Part shown: positions 35,222 to 42,137 of the stretch, one piece after another
How positions within the stretch are numbered: the first letter of the stretch is position 1
Layout: each line of letters begins with the position of its first letter
DNA from: Oscillospiraceae bacterium
Lineage (GTDB): Bacteria; Bacillota; Clostridia; Oscillospirales; Oscillospiraceae
Direction: 5' to 3'
Assembly: GCA_017542425.1 (NCBI GenBank)
Contig: JAFXXH010000028.1
Span: 1-47,296 of the forward strand
Length of the DNA: 47,296 nucleotides
Position numbers and translations under genes: made by a program
The notes under the pieces: model-generated
Seen by the model: the letters and a program-made list of their open reading frames with translations, nothing else
The model's database searches: none
Told to the model about the DNA's origin: nothing

Positions 35222-37074
35222 ACGCGCTGACCTATATCTTCCCCGCCGCCGCCCTGGCCTTCTGTCTGCTGGCGCTTTCGGACTATTTCCCCTTGCTGCG
35301 CCGCAAGCCGCTGGAGATCCCGGCGGACAGCCGCCGCTGGAGCCGCTTTGACAGCCTGGCCCTGGGGCTGCTGACCGCCGTCTACGCGGTGACGGCCTTC
35401 ACCGGCCTGGGCAACACCCACGGCGTCCAAAGCTGGTGCCGCTTCGACGAGCGGGGCCAGTACGCCCTGGTGGAGCTGGAGCAGGAGACGGAGCTGACGG
35501 CCCTGCGCTATTTCACCGGTCTGCACACCGGCAACTACTACGTCCAGGTCTCCCGGGACGGGGAGACCTTCACCGACGTGGGGGTGCTGGAGCAGCACTA
35601 CGCCGACCTGTTCAAGTGGAAGACCGTGGAATACGACCAGGACGAGACCCGTCAGGTGAAGTACATCCGCCTGATCGCCGACTCGGAACTCTGGCTGGGC
35701 GAGCTGGCGGTCTATGGCGCGGCGGGGCGGCTGCTGGGGCCGGGGGAGCTGCGCTGGCCCGCGGGCTGCGACGCGCTCTTCGACGAGCAGCAGGAGATCC
35801 CGGCGGAGTACGACTACGCCAACTCCAGCTATTTCGACGAGATCTACCACGCCCGCACGGCCCTGGAGCATCTGGAAAACGTCTACCCCTATGAGATCAG
35901 CCACCCCCCGCTGGGCAAGCTGATCCTGGGCGCGGGCATCGCCCTTTTCGGCATGACCCCCTTCGGCTGGCGCTTTTCCGGGACGCTGATCGGCGTGCTG
36001 ATGCTGCCCGCCCTCTACTTCTTTTTGAAAAAGCTCTTCGGCGGCAAGGCCGTCCCCATCTGTCTCACGACGGTCTTCGCTTTCGACTTCATGCACTATG
36101 TCCAGACCCGCATCGCCACCATCGACTCCTACGCGGTGTTCTTTATTATTTTGATGTATCTGTCCTTCTGGCTGTTCCTGCGCGCTGCGCGGGAGCGGCT
36201 GCGGGACTGGCTGCCGCCGCTGGCGCTGTCCGGCGTCTTCTTCGGCCTGGGGGCGGCCAGCAAGTGGATCTGCTTCTACGCCGGAGCGGGCCTGGCCGTG
36301 CTCTGGCTGCTGGACCGGGTCTGGCGCTTCCAGGCCCTGCGCCGGAGCGGGGAAGGGGAGGAGCTCCCGCTGGAGACGAAGGGGGAGGGCTTCCTGCGGG
36401 AGACGCTGGAGACCGTCCTCTGGTCCGTGCTGTTCTTCCTTGTGGTCCCGGCTGTCATCTACTACCTCAGCTATTGGCCCTACGGCACCGCCAGCGGTCT
36501 GCAAGCGCCGGGGATGCTGTTTTCCAAAGAGTATCTGGACATCGTGCTGGACAACCAGAGATATATGTTCAGCTACCACTCCGGCGTCAGCAGCAGCCAC
36601 CCCTATTCCTCCGTCTGGTGGCAGTGGGTGCTGGACATCCGGCCCATCCTCTACTACCTCCAGTATCCCGCGCCCAACACCCACGTCTCCTTCGGGGCCT
36701 GGGTCAGTCCGCTGCTGTGCTGGGGCGGGCTGCTGGCCATGCTCTGCGTGCTCTGGCAGGTGCTCCGCCGCCGGGACAAGACCGCCGTCTTCATCCTGGT
36801 GGGCTATCTGGCCCAACTGGTGCCCTGGATGTTCGTCAGCCGCCCGGTGTTTGAATACCACTATTTCCCCAGCACGGTCTTCCTGCTGCTGGCCCTGGGC
36901 TATGTGTTCCGCCAGATGGAACTGGCCAGACCCAGGCGGCTGGGCTGGCTGATCGGCTTCGCCGCGCTGTCCGTAGGGCTGTTTATTCTGTTCTATCCCG
37001 CCCTGCGGGGCCTGCCCGTCAGCGGCGCGTTCGGACAGCATTTTCTCAAGTGGCTCCCCAGCTGGCCATTTTAA
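35218..37074 (+). CDS. GT39-family protein O-mannosyltransferase-like membrane protein with an N-terminal discoidin-like insert
   Basis: A 618-residue integral membrane protein starting at GTG 35218 (4-bp overlap with tdk). Two hydrophobic helices occur at the N-terminus (about 5-22 and 47-62). Residues about 64-168 look like an F5/8-type C (discoidin) beta-sandwich (YALVELEQETELTALRYFTG, YYVQVSRDGETF, QVKYIRLIADSELWLGELAV). The PMT loop motif FDE (206-208), then ISHPPLGK (227-234), and about nine further helices follow. The catalytic loop is complete. It should transfer mannose from a polyprenyl-phosphate donor to Ser/Thr of exported proteins; the position of the sandwich in the first outside loop is unusual. 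Substrate and donor are inferred. Confidence 0.85.
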   Translation: MNALTYIFPAAALAFCLLALSDYFPLLRRKPLEIPADSRRWSRFDSLALGLLTAVYAVTAFTGLGNTHGVQSWCRFDERGQYALVELEQETELTALRYFTGLHTGNYYVQVSRDGETFTDVGVLEQHYADLFKWKTVEYDQDETRQVKYIRLIADSELWLGELAVYGAAGRLLGPGELRWPAGCDALFDEQQEIPAEYDYANSSYFDEIYHARTALEHLENVYPYEISHPPLGKLILGAGIALFGMTPFGWRFSGTLIGVLMLPALYFFLKKLFGGKAVPICLTTVFAFDFMHYVQTRIATIDSYAVFFIILMYLSFWLFLRAARERLRDWLPPLALSGVFFGLGAASKWICFYAGAGLAVLWLLDRVWRFQALRRSGEGEELPLETKGEGFLRETLETVLWSVLFFLVVPAVIYYLSYWPYGTASGLQAPGMLFSKEYLDIVLDNQRYMFSYHSGVSSSHPYSSVWWQWVLDIRPILYYLQYPAPNTHVSFGAWVSPLLCWGGLLAMLCVLWQVLRRRDKTAVFILVGYLAQLVPWMFVSRPVFEYHYFPSTVFLLLALGYVFRQMELARPRRLGWLIGFAALSVGLFILFYPALRGLPVSGAFGQHFLKWLPSWPF

Positions 37075-37115
37075 TCCGCATACTACGATCATTTGACTGA
37101 TACAGGAGGAAAATC

Positions 37116-37562
37116 ATGATTGCAATCGGTTCCGACCACGGCGGCTACGCGCTGAAAGAGCAAATCAAAAAACATCTGGACGAACTGGGCCTTGCATACA
37201 AGGACTGCGGCACCGACTCCGACGCCAGCTGCGACTATCCCATCTACGGCGAGGCCGTGGCCCGGGCCGTGGCCGACGGCGAGGCCGAGCGGGGCATTGT
37301 CATCTGCGGCACCGGCATCGGCATCTCCATCTCCGCCAACAAGGTCAAGGGCATCCGCGCCGCCCTCTGCGGGGACTGCTACAGCGCGGAGTACACCCGC
37401 CGCCACAACGACGCCAACGTCCTGGCCCTGGGGGCCAGAGTGCTGGGGGAGGGCCTGGCGGAGAAGATCGTCGATACGTTCCTGAGCACCGAATTTGAGG
37501 GGGGCCGCCATGCCCGGCGCGTGGCCCTCATCGCGGAGCTGGAGGAACGGGAAAGGCAGTAA
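37116..37562 (+). CDS. rpiB: Ribose-5-phosphate isomerase B
   Basis: A 148-residue RpiB/LacA/LacB-type isomerase with ACAGGAGG before the ATG. Opening motif IAIGSDHGGYALKEQIK, catalytic Cys64 in VICGTGIGISI, and anion-binding block RRHNDANVLALGAR. It interconverts ribose-5-phosphate and ribulose-5-phosphate. It lies 41 bp after the mannosyltransferase gene and 6 bp before the DUF4015 gene. With deoD it could carry nucleoside ribose into central metabolism. A LacA/LacB role is less likely because it stands alone. Confidence 0.94.
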   Translation: MIAIGSDHGGYALKEQIKKHLDELGLAYKDCGTDSDASCDYPIYGEAVARAVADGEAERGIVICGTGIGISISANKVKGIRAALCGDCYSAEYTRRHNDANVLALGARVLGEGLAEKIVDTFLSTEFEGGRHARRVALIAELEERERQ

Positions 37563-37568
37563 GGGCCG

Positions 37569-38660
37569 ATGTGGGGCGATTCCCGTTCCGTGTACCGCAG
37601 CCGTCGCCGCCACGGCTGGCTCCTCAGCCTTCCGGCGGTGCTGCTGGCGGCGGTGCTGCTGCTGGGGCTTTGGCTGTTCTTCTATTTGCAGCGCTTCCTG
37701 GTCTATGAAAAGGAGGGGCTGCGTCTGCGCCTGCCCGATGAACAGGCGGAGGGCCTGGACGCCGCCCTGGAGCCGGAGGGACCGGCGGCCAGCTTCTCCC
37801 CGGTGGAGGTGGAGATCGTGGTGGACAAGACGGACTTCTCCGCCATTCCGGCGGCGGAGCGGGGCGAGACGCGCCCCGTCCGCGCCCGCTTCCTGCCCGC
37901 CTCCGGGCTGAGCCAGGCGCGGCTGGAGGGCCTGACCGTGGGCATGGGGGACTATGACGCCCTGATCCTGGAGCTGAAACCCGCCTCAGGTCTGCTGAGC
38001 TATCAGAGCTTCCTGCCCATCGCCGACAGCTATTCCGTCAACGGCAGCCTCTCCATCGGCGACGCGGCGGAGAAGCTGAAAGCCCGGGACGTGTACCTGA
38101 TCGCCCGCCTCAGCGCCCTGGTGGACGGGGCCATGGCCACCCGCTACACCACCGTCTCCCTGCGCAACCAGTCCGGCAGCGGCGTCTTCCTGCAAAACGG
38201 CAGAGCCTGGCTGGACCCCTTCCACGCCGTCACCCGGGACTATCTGGCCGACCTGATGCACGAGCTGAAGGAATTGGGCTTTGACGAGATTCTGTTCGAC
38301 GGCCTCAGTCTGCCCAGCAGCACCGCCCTTTCCTATTCCAGCGACATGAGCGCGGTGCCGGATCCGGTCACCGCCGTGTCCTCCCTGGCCCTCTTTCTGC
38401 GCCAGGAGGCGGACGCGCTGGGCATCCGCGTCTCCGTCCAGGTGGAGAGCGAGGCCCTGCTGCACCTGCAAAGCGCCATGGTGGGGCAGGACCTGGAGCT
38501 GTTCTTCAAGCTCTTCGACCGGGTGGCCTTCTCCGTGGGCAGCGGCAATGTGAATGCCGCCCTCTCCGCCCTCCGGGCCGTCCCCGGGGAGGACGACGCC
38601 CGGCTGCTCCCCCTCACCGACGCGGCTGTGCCGGGCCTGGAAAGCTGGGCCTTGCGGTGA
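37569..38660 (+). CDS. Membrane-anchored putative glycoside hydrolase (DUF4015-type)
   Basis: A 363-residue protein. Residues about 18-40 are a single N-terminal transmembrane helix after a basic start (RSVYRSRRRHG), so the rest is probably outside. Residues about 85-350 match the DUF4015 putative glycoside hydrolase domain: ALILELKPASGLLSY, DVYLIARLSALVDG, RAWLDPFHAVTRDYL and LGFDEILFDGLSLPS, where the FDExxFD pair is the probable active site. The substrate is unknown; the family is common in Clostridia. It lies 6 bp after rpiB and its stop overlaps the next start (GTGA). Confidence 0.8.
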   Translation: MWGDSRSVYRSRRRHGWLLSLPAVLLAAVLLLGLWLFFYLQRFLVYEKEGLRLRLPDEQAEGLDAALEPEGPAASFSPVEVEIVVDKTDFSAIPAAERGETRPVRARFLPASGLSQARLEGLTVGMGDYDALILELKPASGLLSYQSFLPIADSYSVNGSLSIGDAAEKLKARDVYLIARLSALVDGAMATRYTTVSLRNQSGSGVFLQNGRAWLDPFHAVTRDYLADLMHELKELGFDEILFDGLSLPSSTALSYSSDMSAVPDPVTAVSSLALFLRQEADALGIRVSVQVESEALLHLQSAMVGQDLELFFKLFDRVAFSVGSGNVNAALSALRAVPGEDDARLLPLTDAAVPGLESWALR

Positions 38661-39181
38661 CGGCGGTGCGCTACGGACTGATGGACGTGCGCCGGGAGTA
38701 CGCCCGGCTGGACGCCCTATGCGGCGTGGACACGCGGGGTGTGCTCCTGCGCGTCTCCGCCCGGGCCAAAAGCAGACTTGGTCTCTTTCGTCCCGGCCCG
38801 CCGCCCTCCATCGTGATTTCCGCTTTCGTGCTGGACCGGGAGGACCTCTTTTGGGACACCATCCGCCACGAGTACGCCCACGCCCTGGTCTGGCTCCGTG
38901 AGCCGGGCAGCCGCCACGGCCACGACGCGGTCTGGAAAGCCGCCTGCCGGGAGGTGGGCTGCAATCCCAGGGCCACGGTCCGCCCCGAGGGGGCCATACA
39001 GGACGCAAGAATGGCGGTAGCCAAATACCGCGTGGTCTGCAAAACCTGCGGGCAGGAGAGCTTCTACCTCCGGGAGGGCAAGATCGTCACGCTGCTGCGC
39101 TTTGGCAAGAAAGACCGCGTCCGCTGCAAGCGCTGCGGGGCCACGGACTTCCGACTGGAAGATTTGCGGCAGGAGTCCTGA
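38657..39181 (+). CDS. SprT-like zinc metalloprotease with C-terminal zinc ribbon
   Basis: A 174-residue protein starting at GTG 38657, in a GTGA overlap with the upstream gene. Metalloprotease motif HEYAH with His71, Glu72 and His75 and a third ligand His in RHGHD (about residue 87-89), as in SprT/SPRTN. Zinc ribbon Cys128-x2-Cys131 and Cys157-x2-Cys160. There is no signal peptide. SprT proteins are thought to act on DNA-protein crosslinks or as quality-control proteases, but bacterial roles are poorly known. Last gene of the run, followed by a strong terminator. Confidence 0.88.
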   Translation: MTAVRYGLMDVRREYARLDALCGVDTRGVLLRVSARAKSRLGLFRPGPPPSIVISAFVLDREDLFWDTIRHEYAHALVWLREPGSRHGHDAVWKAACREVGCNPRATVRPEGAIQDARMAVAKYRVVCKTCGQESFYLREGKIVTLLRFGKKDRVRCKRCGATDFRLEDLRQES

Positions 39182-39198
39182 AAAGAGAAGACGGAACG

Positions 39199-39250
39199 AA
39201 AAAGGGCTGGTCCGCACACACGGACCGGCCCTCTCTATCTGGTTTTTCAA
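39199..39250 (+). terminator. Terminator of the udk-sprT gene run
   Basis: A 12-bp stem (AGGGCTGGTCCG at 39203-39214 with CGGACCGGCCCT at 39221-39232, one T-G pair), followed by CTCTATCTGGTTTTT. Confidence 0.75.
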
Positions 39251-39507
39251 CATCCGCAGCCAAAGGGCGCATCCACCTTTGTAGGGGCCGGCGTCCCGAC
39301 GGCCCGCAGCAATGCCTGCGTGTTGCTCCATCGTCCGGCGCATTCGCAAGCGCCAATCGTAAGGCGCGACGCGGCGTACCGACAGCCATGCCCGGACTAC
39401 CACCCACCTCCGGTGAATCCGCACCCGCCCCGGTAGGGAACGCCGTCCCCGGCGTTCCGGCGCAGCAGCGCCCCATTTTTTCACACCGCGTCCGGCGAAT
39501 CCGATGC
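39247..39507. repeat. Array of ~80-bp hairpin repeat units, third locus
   Basis: This occupies most of the 394-bp gene-free stretch 39182-39575. Unit starts are near 39247, 39337, 39412 and 39494 (spacings 90, 75 and 82). The best unit (39412-39475) has GGTGAATCCGCACC, then GTAGGG, hairpin GGAACGCCG/CGGCGTTCC and GCGCAGCAGCGCCCC. It is nearly identical to the unit at 26699. Other units are degraded. No open reading frame with a ribosome site is seen. Confidence 0.75.
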
Positions 39508-39575
39508 CGTCAACCCGTCGGAAAGGTGCCTGCTCCCCCCGCGGTTTCGCAGCAGCCTCCTGCCTTGCGATGCCC

Positions 39576-40487
39576 TTACCGGTCCAGCCACTGACAGGCC
39601 GCCGCCGCTGCGACAGCCCCGTCGCCCACGGCGGTGGTGAGCTGGCGGACGCCCTTGCTGCGGCAGTCCCCGGCCGCGAAGACCCCCGGCGTGTTGGTCT
39701 CGGTGTCCTCCCCGGCGCGGAAGTAGCCCGCCGCGTCCGTCTCGGCCAGCAGACTGAACACTGCGCCCACCGGCTCCTGCCCCACGGCCAGGAACAGGCC
39801 CTCCACCGGGAGGCTCTCATGTTCCGGACTGCCCGCCACGTCCAGGGTCAGGCCCCGCAGCGCGCCGTTTTGCTCCCAAAGCTCCGCCACCGTGCGCCCG
39901 AAGCGGACGGAGACGTTGGGCTTCCGCATGAGCTGCTCGGCCAGCGCCTGCTGGCCCCGGAAGCGGTCGCGCCGCACCAGCAGCGTCACATGCTGGCAGA
40001 TTCCGGAGAGGAACAGCGCGTCCTGCAGGGCGGTGTTGCCGCCGCCCACCACCGCCACGTCCCGCCCGGCGTAAAAGGCTCCGTCGCAGAGCGCGCAGTA
40101 GCTGACGCCGCTGCCGATCAGCGCCTCCTCCCCCGGCAGCCCCAGGCTGCGGTGGGCCACGCCGGTGGCCAGGATCAGGGCCCGGGCGCTGCGGCTCCCC
40201 GTGTCCGTGGTCACCAGAAAGCTCCCGTCCGGCTGCGCCTCGGCGTGGAGCGCCTCCTCGTACAGCAGCTCCGCCCCCTGCTGCTCGGACTGTTCCTGGA
40301 GCCGGGCGGCGAAGTCCATGCCACTGAGATGGGGGAGACCGGGATAGTTTTCCACCAGCGGCGAGTTGACGATCTGCCCCCCGGGGACAGCGCGCTCCAG
40401 CACGGCGCAGCGCTTCCCGGCCCGGGCGGCATACAGCGCGGCAGTCAGCCCCGCCGGGCCGCCGCCGATGATGAGGATGTCGTACAT
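39576..40487 (-). CDS. trxB: Thioredoxin reductase-type flavoprotein
   Basis: A 303-residue protein; GGAAAGGAA precedes the ATG MYDILIIGGG; a second in-frame ATG 18 bp upstream is less likely. FAD motif GGGPAGL (8-14), redox pair Cys131-x2-Cys134 in CALCDG, NADPH motif VVGGGNTAL, C-terminal FAD block GVFAAGDCRSKGVRQL. It reduces thioredoxin or a similar small disulfide protein with NADPH; in many Clostridia the electron donor can differ (ferredoxin or FAD-only types). No trxA is adjacent. It has its own extended -10 promoter. Confidence 0.93.
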   Translation of the reverse strand: MYDILIIGGGPAGLTAALYAARAGKRCAVLERAVPGGQIVNSPLVENYPGLPHLSGMDFAARLQEQSEQQGAELLYEEALHAEAQPDGSFLVTTDTGSRSARALILATGVAHRSLGLPGEEALIGSGVSYCALCDGAFYAGRDVAVVGGGNTALQDALFLSGICQHVTLLVRRDRFRGQQALAEQLMRKPNVSVRFGRTVAELWEQNGALRGLTLDVAGSPEHESLPVEGLFLAVGQEPVGAVFSLLAETDAAGYFRAGEDTETNTPGVFAAGDCRSKGVRQLTTAVGDGAVAAAAACQWLDR

Positions 40488-40555
40488 GGTGATGTTCCTT
40501 TCCAAATCATAAGCTGTCAGGGGGCGTCCCCGCTGACCGATTCTTCTTTTCTCAG

Positions 40556-40584
40556 ATTATACCACAGTCTGACAAAATTGGAAA
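40556..40584 (-). promoter_or_regulatory. Promoter of trxB
   Basis: On the minus strand a TGG TATAAT extended -10 (hexamer at 40556-40561), 17-bp spacer, weak -35 TTTCCA (40579-40584). Confidence 0.6.
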
Positions 40585-40689
40585 GTAAAATTGCGGACGG
40601 TCAGACGCCAGCGCCCCCCCCTCCGTAGCCGAAAGCCCGCACTCTGCATAGCATGGGGTGATCGCTTTCAGGAATGGAGGAAAAAGACG

Positions 40690-41133
40690 ATGCGATCTGA
40701 TTCATGTCGGGAGTCCCGACAGCAGGAACGGGGCGCGGACTGCGGTCCCGCTCCGTACAGCATGAATGTACACGCCGCCGCCCTGGAAAACCGCTGCTTC
40801 CGCAGGGCTGTCTGGACGGGGCGTCATTTGCAGATGACGCTGATGAGCATCCCCGTGGGCGGGGAGATCGGCGCGGAGGTACACCCGGAGCTGGACCAGC
40901 TCCTCCGCGTGGAGGAAGGGCAGGCCCTGCTCACGCTGGGCGAATGCCGGGAGGACCGGGAGCGCCGCCGCCTGCGTGCGGGGGACGCTGTCTTCGTCCC
41001 CTGCGGCACCTGGCACAACCTGGAGAACGCGGGCAATCGCCCGCTGAAGCTCTCGTCCGTCTACGCCCCTCCCCAGCATCCGCGTGGGACGGTACAGTGT
41101 ACGAAGGAGGACGCGGACGCGGCGGAGGCGTGA
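40690..41133 (+). CDS. Small cupin-domain protein
   Basis: A 147-residue protein; AATGGAGG precedes the ATG. One cupin domain covers about residues 45-125. Motif 1: His65 in GAEVHPELDQ, where the second His of the classic H-x-H is Glu67. Motif 2 is a full G-x5-P-x-G-x2-H-x3-N match, GDAVFVPCGTWHN. It may bind a metal. The N-terminal 25 residues are polar and unlike known domains. Related proteins are annotated as mannose-6-phosphate isomerase-like, but no kinase or isomerase site is seen. The function is unknown. Confidence 0.85.
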   Translation: MRSDSCRESRQQERGADCGPAPYSMNVHAAALENRCFRRAVWTGRHLQMTLMSIPVGGEIGAEVHPELDQLLRVEEGQALLTLGECREDRERRRLRAGDAVFVPCGTWHNLENAGNRPLKLSSVYAPPQHPRGTVQCTKEDADAAEA

Positions 41134-41146
41134 TCGGCTTTTCCCG

Positions 41147-41836
41147 TCAGCCCTCCGACGCATCTGCGGCCCGATACAGCGCCAGCGCCCGGTTCCGGTC
41201 GCACAGCCCCAGAAAGACCTCCCGGGCGCTTTGATAGCCCTGTGCCCGGAGCTGCTTTTCCAGCCAGTTCACATCCAGGCCCATGCGCCGGAGATTTTCG
41301 TCCAGTACGCGCCCGTCCAGAATGACCTCGGCCAGCAGCGCCTCCTGGGGCGGAGAGAGGGACAGGTCTTCCGGCGTGGCGGGGCGTTTGTCGCTGCGGG
41401 GCAGGACGGAGAGCCTGCCGTTGGGTTCAAAGACTGCCGTCTGAATGTCACTGAGGTTGAAGTAGCCGGACTGCCTGCACAGCAGCAGGAAGTCACTGAG
41501 ACTCAGGCGGGCTTTTTTCAGATTCTCCCGGTAGAGCTTCCCCCGGTCCATCAGGATCGTCGGCGTGCCGTTGACATATTTGCGGCTCCTGGCAGAGCGC
41601 TTGGTCAGCACGTCCAGCCCCAGGGCCAGGCCGCCGTAGATCAGCAGGGCCGTCAGCGGCTTCCAGGGGCTTTCCAGTTCCGTGGCCAGCTCGGCGGCGA
41701 TGCTGCCGATGGTGATGCCGGTGAGATAGTCGAAGAAATCCAGTTGGGCCACCTGCTTGTGCCCCATGCATTTTGCAATGAGAAACAGCGCCCCGGCGGA
41801 CAGCACCGCCGTACCAATCAGTTTCAAAAACCCCAT
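41147..41836 (-). CDS. DUF421 (YetF-like) membrane protein
   Basis: A 229-residue protein starting MGFLKLIGTA after GGGAGG. Residues about 1-70 hold two or three transmembrane helices with the family motif KQVAQLDFFDYLTGITIGSIAAE. The cytoplasmic DUF421 domain (about 80-160) includes PTILMDRGKLYRENLKKARL and SDFLLLCRQSGYFNLSDIQTAVFEPNGRLSV (block given in parts). YetF-type proteins occur in spore formers and their role is unclear. The upstream region also holds the oppositely directed thrS leader. Confidence 0.85.
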   Translation of the reverse strand: MGFLKLIGTAVLSAGALFLIAKCMGHKQVAQLDFFDYLTGITIGSIAAELATELESPWKPLTALLIYGGLALGLDVLTKRSARSRKYVNGTPTILMDRGKLYRENLKKARLSLSDFLLLCRQSGYFNLSDIQTAVFEPNGRLSVLPRSDKRPATPEDLSLSPPQEALLAEVILDGRVLDENLRRMGLDVNWLEKQLRAQGYQSAREVFLGLCDRNRALALYRAADASEG

Positions 41837-41926
41837 GTCAGCCTCCCGGGTGCGTTTTTCGCTAGTATGCCGCAAAACGTCCCGTTTATCAGCCCCCTTG
41901 TTTTGCGTAAACCAGACATTCCCCAC

Positions 41927-41955
41927 TTGACAAATTCCGCCCCCGATGCTACACT
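41927..41955 (+). promoter_or_regulatory. Promoter of the thrS leader
   Basis: TTGACA (41927-41932), 17-bp spacer, TACACT (41950-41955), placing the likely start of transcription near 41962. Confidence 0.75.
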
Positions 41956-41961
41956 GTGCCC

Positions 41962-42120
41962 GATACGCCAACACGGCCACGACGGAGTGAACCGCCTCCC
42001 GAGCCGCCCGGGAAACCGGGACGGGCGCGCCCGTTACAGCGCACATGAGCAAAAAACAGGGTGGAACCGTGTAAGAATTTCTGCACCCCTGACCGGATCG
42101 GGTCGGGGGTGCTTTTTGTT
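41962..42120 (+). promoter_or_regulatory. T-box riboswitch (threonyl) before thrS
   Basis: The conserved T-box sequence AGGGTGGAACCG is at 42058-42069, directly before a 12-bp terminator stem and T-run. An ACGGGC-GC-GCCCGT hairpin and CCCGTTACAGCGC lie just upstream, as in the stem III region. A candidate ACC specifier codon is at 41991-41993, in GTGAACCGCC. The part before the specifier is only about 30 nt, much shorter than a normal stem I. Uncharged tRNA-Thr should stabilise the antiterminator. The exact fold is not derived here. Confidence 0.85.
42083..42120 (+). terminator. T-box-controlled terminator of the thrS leader
   Basis: A 12-bp stem GCACCCCTGACC (42083-42094) with GGTCGGGGGTGC (42101-42112), one wobble pair, followed by TTTTTG. 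It ends just before the thrS ribosome site. Confidence 0.9.
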
Positions 42121-42137
42121 TGGAGGAAGATACTGCC

